Of a stretch of DNA of 64,000 bases, positions 26,110-35,288 are shown in pieces. The DNA lies in NCBI GenBank assembly GCA_001767525.1, contig MELF01000049.1, positions 1 through 64,000 on the forward strand. Reading direction: 5' to 3'. Both the position numbers and the translations under genes were made by a program. The notes below the pieces were generated by a model that was given only the letters and a program-made list of their open reading frames with translations, was not told where the DNA came from and made no database searches. Numbering within the stretch: position 1 is the first letter of the stretch; each line of letters starts with the position of its first letter. The DNA is from Acidobacteria bacterium RIFCSPLOWO2_12_FULL_68_19. Its GTDB lineage: Bacteria; Acidobacteriota; Vicinamibacteria; Vicinamibacterales; UBA2999.

Positions 26110-26742
26110 TCAGGGCGCCAGCCGCTCGCGGACCCAGAGCCCGTGGGAGTCCTTTCGGTACTGCACTCGATCGTGGAGCCGGCTCTCGCGCCCCTGCCAG
26201 AACTCGAACTCATCGGCGACAACGCGGTAGCCGCCCCACCAGGACGGGCGCGGGACGCGGTCGCCATACGTGCGGCGCGCAGCCTCGAAGGCGGCTTCGA
26301 GCGCCGCGCGGTTGTCGACCCGCTCGCTCTGCCGCGACGCGTAGGCGCTCCAGCGGCTCTCGACCGGACGGGTGGCGAAATAGGCGTCCGATTCCTCACC
26401 GCTCACCTTCTCCACCGTCCCCTCGATGCGCACCTGCCTGTCGACCGAGCGCCACACGAAGAGCAGGCTGGCGCGGCTCGTCTCGGCCATTTCGCGCGCC
26501 TTGCGGCTCTCATAGTTGGTGAAGAAGACGAACCCGCGCGCATCGAACGCCTTCAGCAACACGGTGCGCACCGACGGCCGGCCGGCGCCGGTGGCGGTGG
26601 CGAGCGCCATCGCTGTCGGATCCTCTTCGAGCGATCGGACCTGATCGAACCAGGAGGTGAACTGGCGAAAGGGATCGGGATCGGCGCGCGTCTCGTCGAA
26701 CGGTGCGCCCGCGTATTCGCGCCGGATGTCAGCAAGGGTCAT
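26110..26742 (-). CDS. pdxH: pyridoxamine 5'-phosphate oxidase
   Basis: A 210-residue FMN enzyme that oxidises pyridoxamine or pyridoxine 5'-phosphate to PLP. Conserved segments include MALATATGAGRPSVRTVLLK, FFTNYESRKAREM, VRIEGTVEKVS, and the C-terminal family signature WGGYRVVADEFEFWQGRESRLHDR. Length is normal and no residue of the signature is missing. It is the last gene of aat-clpS-clpA-pdxH, nine bases after clpA, so it shares that operon; the link between PLP synthesis and N-degron degradation is probably incidental. Confidence 0.95.
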   Translation of the reverse strand: MTLADIRREYAGAPFDETRADPDPFRQFTSWFDQVRSLEEDPTAMALATATGAGRPSVRTVLLKAFDARGFVFFTNYESRKAREMAETSRASLLFVWRSVDRQVRIEGTVEKVSGEESDAYFATRPVESRWSAYASRQSERVDNRAALEAAFEAARRTYGDRVPRPSWWGGYRVVADEFEFWQGRESRLHDRVQYRKDSHGLWVRERLAP

Positions 26743-26751
26743 CGCACTCGG

Positions 26752-29001
26752 CTACCGCCCGCCGACGACGAGCTGGATGTCGTCGTTCTCCACGACGACC
26801 CGCGCCGTGCCGCCGTCGGCGAGCGAACCGAACAGCAGCGCGTCGGCGAGCGGCTTCTTGACGACGCGCTCGATGAGCCTGGCCAGCGGACGGGCGCCGA
26901 ACGCACGGTCGAAGCCTTTCGCGGCCAGCCACGCGCGCGCCGCGGGATCGAGCTCGATGGTGACGCCCTTGGGCGCCACCATCGTCCGCAGCTCGTCGAT
27001 CTGCTTGTCGACCACCCGTTCGATTTCCGGCGCGCCGAGCGCGTTGAAGAGCACGACCGCGTCGAGCCGGTTGCGGAACTCCGGCGTGAACGCCCGCTCG
27101 AGCGCGCCCCGCGACGACGCGCCCACGCCGGTTTCCCCGAACCCGAGCCGCCGATCGGAGAGGTCGCGCGCGCCGACATTGGTCGTCATGATCAGGATCA
27201 CGTGCCGGAAATCGGCCTGCCGGCCGTGCGAGTCGGTCAGCGTGGCATGGTCCATCACCTGGAGCAGGATGCTGTACATGTCCGGGTGCGCCTTCTCGAT
27301 CTCGTCGAGCAGCAGCACGGCGTGCGGAGACTTGCGGACGGCGTCGATGAGCAGGCCGCCCTCCTCGTAGCCGACGTACCCTGGCGGCGCGCCAATCAGC
27401 CGCGAGACGGCGTGCTTCTCCATGTACTCGGACATGTCGTAGCGGATGAACTCGACGCCGAGGATGCGCGCGAGCTGCCGCGCCAGCTCGGTCTTGCCGA
27501 CGCCGGTCGGTCCGGTGAACAGGAAGTTGCCGATCGGCTTGTCCGGCGAACGCAGCCCCGACCGCGAGAGCTTGATGGCGGAGGCGACCGCGTCGATGGC
27601 GGAGTCCTGTCCGTAGATCACCTTCTTCAGATCGACGTGGAGGCCGGCGAGCGCCTTCCGGTCGTCGGTCGACACCGCCTGCACGGGCACCCGGGCCATC
27701 TTTGCGACGATCTGCTCCACCTGCCCAGGACCGATCTGGTCGGCGCGGGCGTCGCGCGGCAGCAGTTTCTGGGCCGCGCCTGCCTCGTCCAGGACGTCGA
27801 TCGCCTTGTCGGGCAGGTGCAGATCCTTCAGGTGCTTCGCCGAGAGCGTCACCGCGCTCTCGAGCGCCGCGTCGGTGTACTTCACCCCGTGATGCGCCTC
27901 GTAGTGCGGCCTGAGGCCCTTCAGGATGTCGAGCGTCTCGCCTTCCGACGGCTCCAGCACGTCGATCTTCTGGAAGCGTCGCGCCAGGGCGCGGTCCCGA
28001 TCGAACGACTGCTTCACGTCGTTGAAGGTCGTCGATCCGATGCAGCGGAGCGAGCCGCTCGCCAGCGCCGGCTTGAGGAGGTTGCCCGCATCCATCGCGC
28101 CTCCCGACGCCGCGCCGGCGCCGACGAGCGAATGGATCTCGTCGATGAACAGGATGGCGTTCTCCTCGCGGCCGAGCCGTTCCAGCACCTGCTTCACGCG
28201 TTCTTCGAAGTCGCCGCGGTAGCGCGTGCCCGCCAGCAAGGCCCCGAGATCGAGCGAGTACACCTTCGCATCCCTGAGCACCTCCGGCACGTCGCCCTGG
28301 TGGATCCGGAGCGCCAGCCCCTCGGCGAGCGCCGTCTTGCCGACGCCCGGCTCGCCAACGAGCAGCGGATTGTTCTTCCGTCGCCGGCAGAGCACTTGAA
28401 TCATCCGCTCGAGTTCGAGCCGACGTCCGATGAGCGGATCGATCTGGCCGGCGGCCGCCCTCGCCACCAGGTCCGCGGCGTACGCCTGCAGCGGGTCGGC
28501 CGGTGCGGGCGCCGCGCCGTCGCCTCCCGCTCCCGCCTCCGCAGGCGAGGGCTGAGGCTTGCTCCCGTGCGAGATGATGCGCAGCAGCGTGAGGCGATCG
28601 AGTCCCTGCCGGCGCAGGAAGTAGGCCGCGTGGCTCTCCTCCTCCTGGAGCAGGAACACCAGGAGACTGCCCGTGTCGACGTGCTTCGCGCTCGACACGG
28701 CCGCGTGGACGATCGCCTGCTGAATCACCCGGTCGAGCGCCATGGTGGGCTCGGGTTCGGAACTCCCGGGCGGCGGTACCGGCGTGAACGCCTTCGCCAG
28801 CACCTCCTCGAGCTGTTTTCGGAGCGCGTCGAGGTCGACGCCGCACGCGGCGAGCACCTGGCGCATCTGCGGCTCGTCGATCGCCGATCGCAGCAGGTGT
28901 TCGAGGCCGACCGCGTCGTGGCGCCGTTCGGTGGCCAGACGAAAGGCGCGCTGGATCGTCTCGAGCGTCTCTGGCGCAAACGGAACAGGAGGAGTAGACA
29001 T
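26752..29001 (-). CDS. clpA: ClpA, AAA+ unfoldase of the ClpAP protease
   Basis: A 749-residue Hsp100 protein: N-domain (1-145), AAA+ 1 (Walker [14 protein letters not shown], Walker [15 protein letters not shown]) and AAA+ 2 (Walker [14 protein letters not shown], Walker [12 protein letters not shown]). The LGF tripeptide in [11 protein letters not shown] occupies the position of the ClpP-docking IGL/IGF loop. No ClpB-type middle coiled coil is present, which separates it from ClpB. It unfolds substrates into ClpP, which is not in the window. It starts directly after the clpS stop, and with clpS and aat forms a full N-degron recognition and delivery operon. Confidence 0.95.
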   Translation of the reverse strand: MSTPPVPFAPETLETIQRAFRLATERRHDAVGLEHLLRSAIDEPQMRQVLAACGVDLDALRKQLEEVLAKAFTPVPPPGSSEPEPTMALDRVIQQAIVHAAVSSAKHVDTGSLLVFLLQEEESHAAYFLRRQGLDRLTLLRIISHGSKPQPSPAEAGAGGDGAAPAPADPLQAYAADLVARAAAGQIDPLIGRRLELERMIQVLCRRRKNNPLLVGEPGVGKTALAEGLALRIHQGDVPEVLRDAKVYSLDLGALLAGTRYRGDFEERVKQVLERLGREENAILFIDEIHSLVGAGAASGGAMDAGNLLKPALASGSLRCIGSTTFNDVKQSFDRDRALARRFQKIDVLEPSEGETLDILKGLRPHYEAHHGVKYTDAALESAVTLSAKHLKDLHLPDKAIDVLDEAGAAQKLLPRDARADQIGPGQVEQIVAKMARVPVQAVSTDDRKALAGLHVDLKKVIYGQDSAIDAVASAIKLSRSGLRSPDKPIGNFLFTGPTGVGKTELARQLARILGVEFIRYDMSEYMEKHAVSRLIGAPPGYVGYEEGGLLIDAVRKSPHAVLLLDEIEKAHPDMYSILLQVMDHATLTDSHGRQADFRHVILIMTTNVGARDLSDRRLGFGETGVGASSRGALERAFTPEFRNRLDAVVLFNALGAPEIERVVDKQIDELRTMVAPKGVTIELDPAARAWLAAKGFDRAFGARPLARLIERVVKKPLADALLFGSLADGGTARVVVENDDIQLVVGGR

Positions 29002-29337
29002 CTACGATCGATTCACGTGTTCCGATTCTGGCTCCGGCTCCATGGTGACGAGCAGCGGGAACTCGTGCTGCTCGGCCAGATGGAGCGCCGCTTTCACCTT
29101 CGTCTCGGCGACTTCGTGCGTAAACACCCCCGCGACGCCGATGCCGGACTGATGGACGCTCATCATGATCGCGAACGCCTCGGGCCGCGGCTTGTGGAAG
29201 ACGGCCTCCAGCACCAGGACGACGAAATCCTGCGTCGTGTAGTCGTCGTTGTGCAGCAGGACGCGCCACATCCGCGGCCGCTCGAGCGCCTGGTCGGTGC
29301 GCGCGTCGGTCAGCGTCGATTCGCGCGGCGCGGGCAT
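29002..29337 (-). CDS. clpS: ClpS N-degron adaptor
   Basis: A 111-residue adaptor with a flexible N-terminal tail and the conserved core VLLHNDDYTTQDFVVLVLEAVF, whose Asn-Asp-Asp grips the alpha-amino group of substrates, followed by MSVHQSGIG with the conserved His. It brings proteins with N-terminal Leu, Phe, Trp or Tyr to ClpA. It begins three bases after the aat stop, and its own stop abuts the clpA start, so stoichiometric expression is likely. Confidence 0.95.
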   Translation of the reverse strand: MPAPRESTLTDARTDQALERPRMWRVLLHNDDYTTQDFVVLVLEAVFHKPRPEAFAIMMSVHQSGIGVAGVFTHEVAETKVKAALHLAEQHEFPLLVTMEPEPESEHVNRS

Positions 29338-29340
29338 CCT

Positions 29341-30054
29341 CTACATTGTACCCGCAGGCTCCCGCAGGTCGGCGTCGAGGACCCACGGCGCCGGCGGTGC
29401 CGGCTGGCGGACGAGGCGCTCGACGTGCCGCAGGAACTCGGCCCGCGGAATCTCCCGCGCGCCGAGCGAGGACAGGTGTGCGGTGGCCAGCTGGCAGTCG
29501 ACGAGCTCGAAGCCCCAGCGTTCCAGTTGGCGTACGAGGAACACGAGCGCCAGCTTCGAGCCGTCGCGCCAGCGGCTGAACATCGACTCGCCGAAGAACA
29601 TCTGGCCGAGCGCCACACCGTACAGACCGCCGGCGAGCGCGCCGTGCACCCATACCTCAATGGAATGCGCATGGCCCAGGACGGCCAGACGGGTGTAGGC
29701 CTCGATCATCGCCGGCGTGATCCAGGTGCCGTGGCGGCCCGCCCGTGGCGCGGCGCAGGCGCGCACGACGTCGCCGAACGCCGTGTCGAGCGTCACCGTG
29801 TACGGGCCGGCGCGGATGCGTCGAGCGAGCGAGCGCGAGACGTGCAGCTCCCGCAGCCAGAGCACCATGCGCGGATCGGGACTCCACCAGAGGAGCGGCT
29901 CGCCTTCGCCCGACCACGGGAAGATGCCCCGGGCGTACGCGTCGAGCAGGCGCGGAACCGAGAGGTCGCCTCCGGCGGCGAGCAGGCCGTTCGGATCGCG
30001 CAGCGCCGCCGCCACCGGCGGGAACGCGTCACGAGGGCCGAGCCAGGAGATCAT
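29341..30054 (-). CDS. aat: leucyl/phenylalanyl-tRNA-protein transferase
   Basis: A 237-residue enzyme that adds Leu or Phe from aminoacyl-tRNA to N-terminal Arg or Lys of proteins, creating ClpS ligands. The family pattern is clear: PNGLLAAGGDLSVPRLLDAYARGIFPW, then LLWWSPDPRMVL, WVHGALAGGLYGVALGQMFFGESMFS and ELVDCQLATAHLSSLGAREIPRAEF. It is first in the aat-clpS-clpA-pdxH operon. No Shine-Dalgarno is evident before the ATG, and a long inverted repeat array begins 15 bases upstream. Confidence 0.95.
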   Translation of the reverse strand: MISWLGPRDAFPPVAAALRDPNGLLAAGGDLSVPRLLDAYARGIFPWSGEGEPLLWWSPDPRMVLWLRELHVSRSLARRIRAGPYTVTLDTAFGDVVRACAAPRAGRHGTWITPAMIEAYTRLAVLGHAHSIEVWVHGALAGGLYGVALGQMFFGESMFSRWRDGSKLALVFLVRQLERWGFELVDCQLATAHLSSLGAREIPRAEFLRHVERLVRQPAPPAPWVLDADLREPAGTM

Positions 30055-30069
30055 GGACGATCACGAATG

Positions 30070-30391
30070 GTGCGACGGTGCGGGGTGCGACGGTGCGACG
30101 GTGCGTCCGACGGTGCGACGGTGCGACGGTGCAGGGTGCCGTGGCGCGACGGTGCAGGGTGCCGTGGCGCGACGGTGCAGGGATGCCGTGGGTCGCGAAG
30201 ATGCCAAGAACGGTCCGGCGTGCGCCCTGCGCCAACGATCACAGCCTCGCACTATCGCACCCTCGCACCCTCGCACCCTCGCACCCTCGCACCCTCGCAC
30301 CCTCGCACCCTCCGACGCACCCTCCGACGCACCCTCGCACCCTCGCACCATCGGACGCACCGTCGCACCGTCGCACCCCGCACCATCGCAC
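30070..30391. repeat. inverted octamer arrays in the aat / peptidase divergent region
   Basis: The 453-base gap between aat and the plus-strand peptidase gene is mostly repeats. Left: GTGCGACG octamers (30070-30190). Right: CGCACCCT octamers (about 30256-30391). The outer arms 30070-30130 and 30331-30391 are inverted copies matching at 57 of 61 positions, so the DNA or RNA can form a very long hairpin. The left arm starts 15 bases before the aat start codon. Apart from the peptidase -10 at 30495-30500 I see no other feature in the gap. Confidence 0.9.
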
Positions 30392-30507
30392 TGTCTCCCA
30401 CAGAGTACCTGCACCTCGGCCACCTGGCGAACGCGATCTTCGCCTGGGGCGTCGCTCGCGTGCGGCGGACGTTCGCGCTTCCGAGCTGATCGGGTACCAT
30501 TGGCCCC

Positions 30508-31620
30508 GTGACTCGGCTCGGCGCCGCGCTCGTTGCGGCTCTCGTGTGGACCGCACCCGCCTCCGCGCAGGGCATTCCCGGTCCGCCGGCGTCTCGGGCG
30601 GCGCAGGGGGGATGGCAGGCGCTGCGCGACGGCCGTCACCAGGTGGCGGCCGCCGCCTTCGCCGTGGCGATCGACGCCGAGCCGCGCGATCCGTCGTCGC
30701 ACCTGGGCGCCGGCCTCGCCGCGTTCCTGCTGGGCCAGCCGACCGCCGCGCGCCATGCACTCGAGCGCGCCCTCACGCTGGCGCCGGGACTCACGCCGGC
30801 CTCGCTGCTGCTCGGCGACATCTTGTTCCGCGGCAGCGACATCGACGGCGCGCTGCGCGTGTGGGAGGAGGCGCTGCAGCACGCGCCGGACGACCGGACG
30901 CTTCAGGCGCGGATCGAACGGCTCCGGCGCGAGGCGGAGCTGCACGGCAGCTACTACACCTCGCACGGCGCGCGGTTCACGGTGCTCTTCGAGGGCCCGG
31001 CCGACGAAGCGCTGGCCGCCCGGGCGCTCGAGATTCTCGAAGCCGCGTATTGGCGCGCGAGCACGGCCCTTGCCGCGTACCCGGAGCAGATCATCACTGT
31101 GATCCTCTACACGGCAGACCAGTTCCGCGACATCACGCGCTCGCCGCAGTGGACGGCCGGCGCCTACGACGGCCGCATCCGCGTGCCGGTGCGGGGCGCC
31201 TCCCCGGAGTCGCAGGAGCTCGAGCGGGTGCTCGTCCACGAGTTCACCCACGCCCTCGTCCAGGCGGTGGCGCCGCGCGGCGTTCCCGTCTGGCTGCACG
31301 AAGGGCTGGCGGTCACCTTCGAGCCCGGCGGGAGCGCGTGGGCGGAGGGCCAGCTCGCCGGCTCGACCTCACGGCTGCCGCTCGCGCGGCTGACCGGCAG
31401 CTTTGCCTCGCTCTCGGCGGCCGACGCCCGCCTGGCCTACGCGCAGAGCGCCGCGATCGTGACGGCGCTCGTCGACCGTGGCGGCGCCGCCGCCGTCGGC
31501 GCGGTGCTCCAGGACATTGCACGCGGGGACGCTCTTGCCGTAGCCTTTGAACGCCACTTCTTCATGCCCTACGCCGACTTTCTCGCCGCCCTCGAAACCT
31601 CTGTTGACCTTGTGAGATAG
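30508..31620 (+). CDS. secreted peptidase-MA-like gluzincin with TPR segment
   Basis: A 370-residue protein with a signal peptide (to ASAQG), TPR-like helices (about 35-145; two A..AFAVAIDAEPRDPSSHLG-type repeats) and a C-terminal metalloprotease-like domain with HEFTHAL (HExxH) near residue 248, followed by VPVWLHEGLAV that supplies the next acidic ligand. This is the peptidase-MA-like arrangement common in Acidobacteria. TACCAT (30495-30500) lies seven bases before the GTG start and there is no Shine-Dalgarno, so the mRNA is probably leaderless. Substrate unknown. Confidence 0.78.
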   Translation: MTRLGAALVAALVWTAPASAQGIPGPPASRAAQGGWQALRDGRHQVAAAAFAVAIDAEPRDPSSHLGAGLAAFLLGQPTAARHALERALTLAPGLTPASLLLGDILFRGSDIDGALRVWEEALQHAPDDRTLQARIERLRREAELHGSYYTSHGARFTVLFEGPADEALAARALEILEAAYWRASTALAAYPEQIITVILYTADQFRDITRSPQWTAGAYDGRIRVPVRGASPESQELERVLVHEFTHALVQAVAPRGVPVWLHEGLAVTFEPGGSAWAEGQLAGSTSRLPLARLTGSFASLSAADARLAYAQSAAIVTALVDRGGAAAVGAVLQDIARGDALAVAFERHFFMPYADFLAALETSVDLVR

Positions 31621-31645
31621 AATCGTAGGCCTTCACGAGGGAACC

Positions 31646-32257
31646 TTGGGAGTCCGTCTGTTCATCGGCAACCTGCCTTACAGCGCAACGGAGGCGGATC
31701 TCCGGGCCCACTTCGCGGCCGTCGCAGAACCGTCCCACGTGGTGATGCCCGTCGATCGGGACACCGGGCGGCCTCGCGGCTTCGCCTTCGTGGAGTTCGC
31801 CGACCGCGCGGTGGCCGAACAGGTCATCCGCAAGTTCGACGCGCAGCCGTTCCAGGGGCGCACGCTCGCCGTGAGCGAAGCGCGCGCCCGAGAGGATCGG
31901 CCGCCGCGCCCGTTCGGGGCGCCGCCGGGCATGGGTGGGCCACGTCCACCAGGCGGCGGCTTTGGCGGCGGCTTCACGCCCCGGCCGGCCGGCCCGCCGG
32001 GCGCCCGCGACCGGTCGGCGAACTTCGGGCCGCCCGCGCCGCCGCGGCGGCTCCGCGGCGGCAAGAAGACCCATCAGCAGGAATACAAGCCCCGCGGCCC
32101 AATCAAGGAGCGGACCGGCGGCCGGATCTACGCCGTCGACGACCTCGAGGACGATTCGGCGACGATCGACGCCGACAACTTCGCCACGAGCGCGCCCGCC
32201 GATTTCGACGATGTCGCGACGCGCTCCGAGGACGACGACAACGACGATCAGCAATAA
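31646..32257 (+). CDS. RRM-domain RNA-binding protein
   Basis: A 203-residue protein with one RNA-recognition motif (residues 3-80; RNP2 LFIGNL, RNP1 RGFAFVEF), a Gly/Pro-rich linker (about 95-145) and an acidic tail with runs of Asp. Single-RRM proteins of this kind occur in cyanobacteria and several other phyla and bind single-stranded RNA, sometimes in the cold response. The start is TTG at 31646 with GAGG five bases upstream. It is 25 bases after the peptidase gene and 10 before the next, so it is likely in one operon. The acidic tail is unusual for the group. Confidence 0.85.
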   Translation: MGVRLFIGNLPYSATEADLRAHFAAVAEPSHVVMPVDRDTGRPRGFAFVEFADRAVAEQVIRKFDAQPFQGRTLAVSEARAREDRPPRPFGAPPGMGGPRPPGGGFGGGFTPRPAGPPGARDRSANFGPPAPPRRLRGGKKTHQQEYKPRGPIKERTGGRIYAVDDLEDDSATIDADNFATSAPADFDDVATRSEDDDNDDQQ

Positions 32258-32267
32258 TCAACCGTAA

Positions 32268-33248
32268 GTGCGCCGATCGTTCCCGCAGCTGGTGTCGGTG
32301 GCGGCCGTCGCCATCGGCATCGCGCTGTTCATCGTCACGCTCTTCTATATCGATCTCGAGGACACGGTCGCCAGCGCGATCGATCTCGGCCTGGCGCTGC
32401 CCGTCATTCTCCTGCCCGGCGCCGTGTGGCACCTCCTGCGCACGTGGGGGTGGGCGATCGCATTCCCCGACCAGACGCGGCCGCCGTTCACGCGGCTCTT
32501 CCGCGTGCGGCTGGCGGCCGACGCGGTCGGCTTCTTCACGGTGCGCGGCGTGGCGAACGAGCCGCTGAAGGTGCTGCTCCTCTACGACCGCGTGAAGCCG
32601 GAGGTCACGGCCGCCGCGGTGGCGCTGGAGCGGCTGGCGTTCGCGGTGATCGGCACCGTGACCGCGGCCTGCATCTCCTTCTTCGCAGTGACGCGGCTGT
32701 CGATGCCCGGCGCCTGGGATACGGTGTTCACGCTGCTCATCGTCGGCGCGCTCATGCTCCTCGGCGTCGTCGCCGTCATGGCGCGGCGCCGGTCAGGCGA
32801 CTACCTCGGACGCCTCGTCGTGCTGATCGACCGCGCGACGGGCCGTCACCTGGAGGCGTCGCGGGTTGTCAGGTTCGTCCTCGAGGTCGAGGACGTGCTG
32901 CTCGCGCTGCTGCGCGGCGATCGCCGCCGGATGGTGGCGTTGACGGCGCTCGCCGCGATCTGTTACCTGCTGAACGCGATCGAAATCTGGCTGGTGTTCT
33001 GGGCGATCGGCGAACCGATCGGCGTGATGCAGGGGCTGGCGATCGAGACATTCGCGCGGCTGGCGAGCGTCGCCTCCGCGGCGATTCCCGGCAACATCGG
33101 CGCCCTCGAGGCGTCCAACGCTGCCGTCGTCGGGGCGCTCGGGCTGGGCGGCGGCGGGTCGCTGGCGCTCATGCGCCGCATCCGCGCACTCCTATGGGCC
33201 GCGGCCGGCCTCGCCGTGTACCCGCGCGTCCAGGAACGGCGCCAGTGA
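32268..33248 (+). CDS. flippase-like integral membrane protein (LPG_synthase_TM type)
   Basis: A 326-residue membrane protein with about seven to eight helices of the lysylphosphatidylglycerol-synthase transmembrane (UPF0104) family; ANEPLKVLLLYDRVKP, AALERLAF and ASVASAAIPGNIGALEASN are typical conserved segments. Family members move or modify lipids or lipid-linked sugars; the substrate here is unknown. The GTG start follows the RRM gene by ten bases. Its last 57 bases overlap the 3' end of the minus-strand gene at 33192. Confidence 0.75.
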   Translation: MRRSFPQLVSVAAVAIGIALFIVTLFYIDLEDTVASAIDLGLALPVILLPGAVWHLLRTWGWAIAFPDQTRPPFTRLFRVRLAADAVGFFTVRGVANEPLKVLLLYDRVKPEVTAAAVALERLAFAVIGTVTAACISFFAVTRLSMPGAWDTVFTLLIVGALMLLGVVAVMARRRSGDYLGRLVVLIDRATGRHLEASRVVRFVLEVEDVLLALLRGDRRRMVALTALAAICYLLNAIEIWLVFWAIGEPIGVMQGLAIETFARLASVASAAIPGNIGALEASNAAVVGALGLGGGGSLALMRRIRALLWAAAGLAVYPRVQERRQ

Positions 33249-34100
33249 GTCGTCCGGCAGACGGCGGTAGTCGAACCACTCGATCGCATGATCGACGACG
33301 AGCCGGCGGAACAGCACGGCCCGACCGCGGCCGCTGAGCGTCAGCTTCGTCGGCATCCACAGGCCGTCGCCAACGGGCTTGCGCGTCACGGTGGCGGTGG
33401 TGCCTTCGCCGAGCCGTGCGACGATTCCCAGTCCGTACGAGATGTCCTCGATCGAAGTCGCCTCGATCTGCATCACCTCTGCGGCTCTCTCGTCGACCCA
33501 GACGGTCCCGGCGAACTTCTGTGCCACGCGCCCAGGCCTGGTCGTCGGCTTTGCGCCGGTTCTGGGCCTGAACGCGATCACAATCGCCGGCACGCCCTTG
33601 TACAACGTGCGGCCCTCGACGTCGAACTCGAGTGCGTCGACGACGTCGTCGATGGCCCGCTGACGCCGCTGACGGGCACGGGCGGACTCGTCTTCGATGA
33701 AGCGCTCCTCGTCCGAGCCGCCGGCCCCGCGCTCGAGGAGGACTTCGGCCGCGTGCGCCCGGTACTCGCGGTCCTGGCGGGCGATCTCGCGTGCAGGAAC
33801 CGGCGCGCCGTTCCGTTCGACGACGCGGCGGTAGACGAGCTCGCGAACGGGCGAGGGATACACCTCGTACAGGCTGACGCCGCCGGTGCCGAGGCGCCCG
33901 AATGGGTTCGTGTGGACGTCGGTGCGACGCTCGCGGTAGGTATAGAGATGGTTGGCCCGCTCGGCACGCGCGAGATTCTCCCGCACCTGGCGGTAGAACG
34001 TGTCGCGATCCGGCAGCGGATCGCCGTTCTGGGCGCGCCCGCCGCTCCAGCCGACGGCCAGCGCGGCGACGGTGGCGAGCGCCCGCGCTGGCAGCCTCAT
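33192..34100 (-). CDS. secreted protein of unknown function, lipoprotein-carrier-like
   Basis: A 302-residue protein with a signal peptide ending GGRAQN. The mature domain has long strands and positions such as EFDVEGRTLYKGVPAIVIAFRPR, FAGTVWVDERAAEVMQIEA and GDGLWMPTKLTLSGRG, reminiscent of the LolA/LppX unclosed barrel, but the similarity is pattern-level only. The start overlaps the aminotransferase stop (ATGA, 34097-34100), so it is the second gene of a coupled pair. Its 3' end overlaps the convergent flippase-like gene by 57 bases. Confidence 0.6.
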   Translation of the reverse strand: MRLPARALATVAALAVGWSGGRAQNGDPLPDRDTFYRQVRENLARAERANHLYTYRERRTDVHTNPFGRLGTGGVSLYEVYPSPVRELVYRRVVERNGAPVPAREIARQDREYRAHAAEVLLERGAGGSDEERFIEDESARARQRRQRAIDDVVDALEFDVEGRTLYKGVPAIVIAFRPRTGAKPTTRPGRVAQKFAGTVWVDERAAEVMQIEATSIEDISYGLGIVARLGEGTTATVTRKPVGDGLWMPTKLTLSGRGRAVLFRRLVVDHAIEWFDYRRLPDDSLAPFLDARVHGEAGRGP

Positions 34101-35251
34101 ACGCGACGGAGCTTGTCCGCCGCGCGTTCGAGCGTCTCGTCGCGCTTGGCGAAACAGAATCGCAGCACCGGGCCCGGATCCGCGCCGGAGAGGAACGGGG
34201 ACACCGGAATCGACGCGACACCATGCTCCTTCAGCAGCCGCAGGGCGAACGCCGCGTCCCCTTCGTCGGTGATCGCGGAATAGTCCACCATCTGGAAGAA
34301 CGTGCCGCGGCAGGCCAGCGGGCGGAAGCGGGAGCCGTCGAGGAGCCTCAGGAAGAGGTCGCGCTTGGCCTGATAGAACGCCGTCACCGCTTCACAGCGC
34401 GGATCCCGACTCACCACCTCGGCGTACGCGCGCTGAATCGGCGTGTTGACGGCGTAGGTCACCCACTGGTGGACCGAGGCGACGGCGGCGGCCAGCGGTC
34501 GCGGCGCCGCGCAGTACCCGATCTTCCAGCCCGTGGTGTGGTACGTCTTTCCAAATGAGCTGATGACGACCGCTCGATCCGCGATCTCCGGGTACCTGGC
34601 CATGCTCTCGTGCCGCGTCCCATCGAAGACAATGTGCTCGTACACTTCGTCGGAGACGACACACGCTTCCGTGCCTTGCAGGAGGCGCGCCAGCTCGCGC
34701 ATGTCGTCGCGGTCGAGCACCATCCCCGTCGGATTGTGGGGCGAGTTCACGAGAATCACTCGTGTGCGCGGCGTGACGGCGCGCCGGACTTCGTCCCAGT
34801 CGATGCGGTAGTCGGGCCGCCGCAGCGTCACGTACACCGGCGTGCCGCCGCTCAACTGAACCGCAGGCGTATACGAGTCGTACGCGGGCTGGAACAGCAG
34901 GACCTCGTCGCCCGGCCGGACGAGCGCGGTGAGCGTACTGAAGATCCCTTCGGTGGCGCCGGCGGTGACGCAGATTTCGGCGGCCGGATCGTAACGGCGC
35001 CCATAGAGCAGCTCGATCTTCCGAGCGAGCGCCTCGCGCAGCGGGTACGCGCCGAGCATCGGCGCGTACTGGTTGTGCCCGTCCCGCATGCAGCGCGCAA
35101 CCGCCTCCACCAGCTCGGGCGCACAGTTGAAATCGGGGAATCCCTGTCCGAGGTTGATGGCGCCGTGCTCTTCGGCCAGGCGCGACATCACCGAAAAGAT
35201 GGTGACGCCGGCGGCTGGCAGCTTCGACAGAACGGTCCGAGTGGACGACAC
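34097..35251 (-). CDS. class I/II PLP aminotransferase
   Basis: A 384-residue fold-type I aminotransferase of the kynurenine/methionine aminotransferase (YbdL-like) group. Visible are INLGQGFPDF, the NSPHNPTG motif, VVSDEVYEHIVFDG and the PLP lysine in ISSFGKTYHTTGWKIGY. It should move the amino group of an aromatic or sulfur amino acid to a 2-oxo acid. The GTG start lies exactly six bases after TAAGAT (35263-35258), without a Shine-Dalgarno: a leaderless message is likely. The gene begins 38 bases from MITE-like copy 2. Confidence 0.88.
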   Translation of the reverse strand: MSSTRTVLSKLPAAGVTIFSVMSRLAEEHGAINLGQGFPDFNCAPELVEAVARCMRDGHNQYAPMLGAYPLREALARKIELLYGRRYDPAAEICVTAGATEGIFSTLTALVRPGDEVLLFQPAYDSYTPAVQLSGGTPVYVTLRRPDYRIDWDEVRRAVTPRTRVILVNSPHNPTGMVLDRDDMRELARLLQGTEACVVSDEVYEHIVFDGTRHESMARYPEIADRAVVISSFGKTYHTTGWKIGYCAAPRPLAAAVASVHQWVTYAVNTPIQRAYAEVVSRDPRCEAVTAFYQAKRDLFLRLLDGSRFRPLACRGTFFQMVDYSAITDEGDAAFALRLLKEHGVASIPVSPFLSGADPGPVLRFCFAKRDETLERAADKLRRV

Positions 35252-35288
35252 GAGGGTATCTTACCTATTCAGTCCATTCCCGGGTTCC

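Noticed and set aside
25237-26742. Shared 15-base string GAGTGCGATGACCCT at the starts of addB and pdxH
   Set aside because: It is limited to bases around the ATG plus common codons and has no longer flanking similarity; chance or start-codon context is enough.
30245-30391. Tandem CGCACCCT units considered as a CRISPR array
   Set aside because: Units are eight bases with no unique spacers, and no cas gene is nearby.
26047-30489. A 1,480-codon open frame on the plus strand opposite pdxH, clpA, clpS and aat
   Set aside because: It is antisense to four unmistakable genes; its residues are dominated by Arg, Glu and Val as expected from reading GC-rich codons backwards, and no domain is recognisable.
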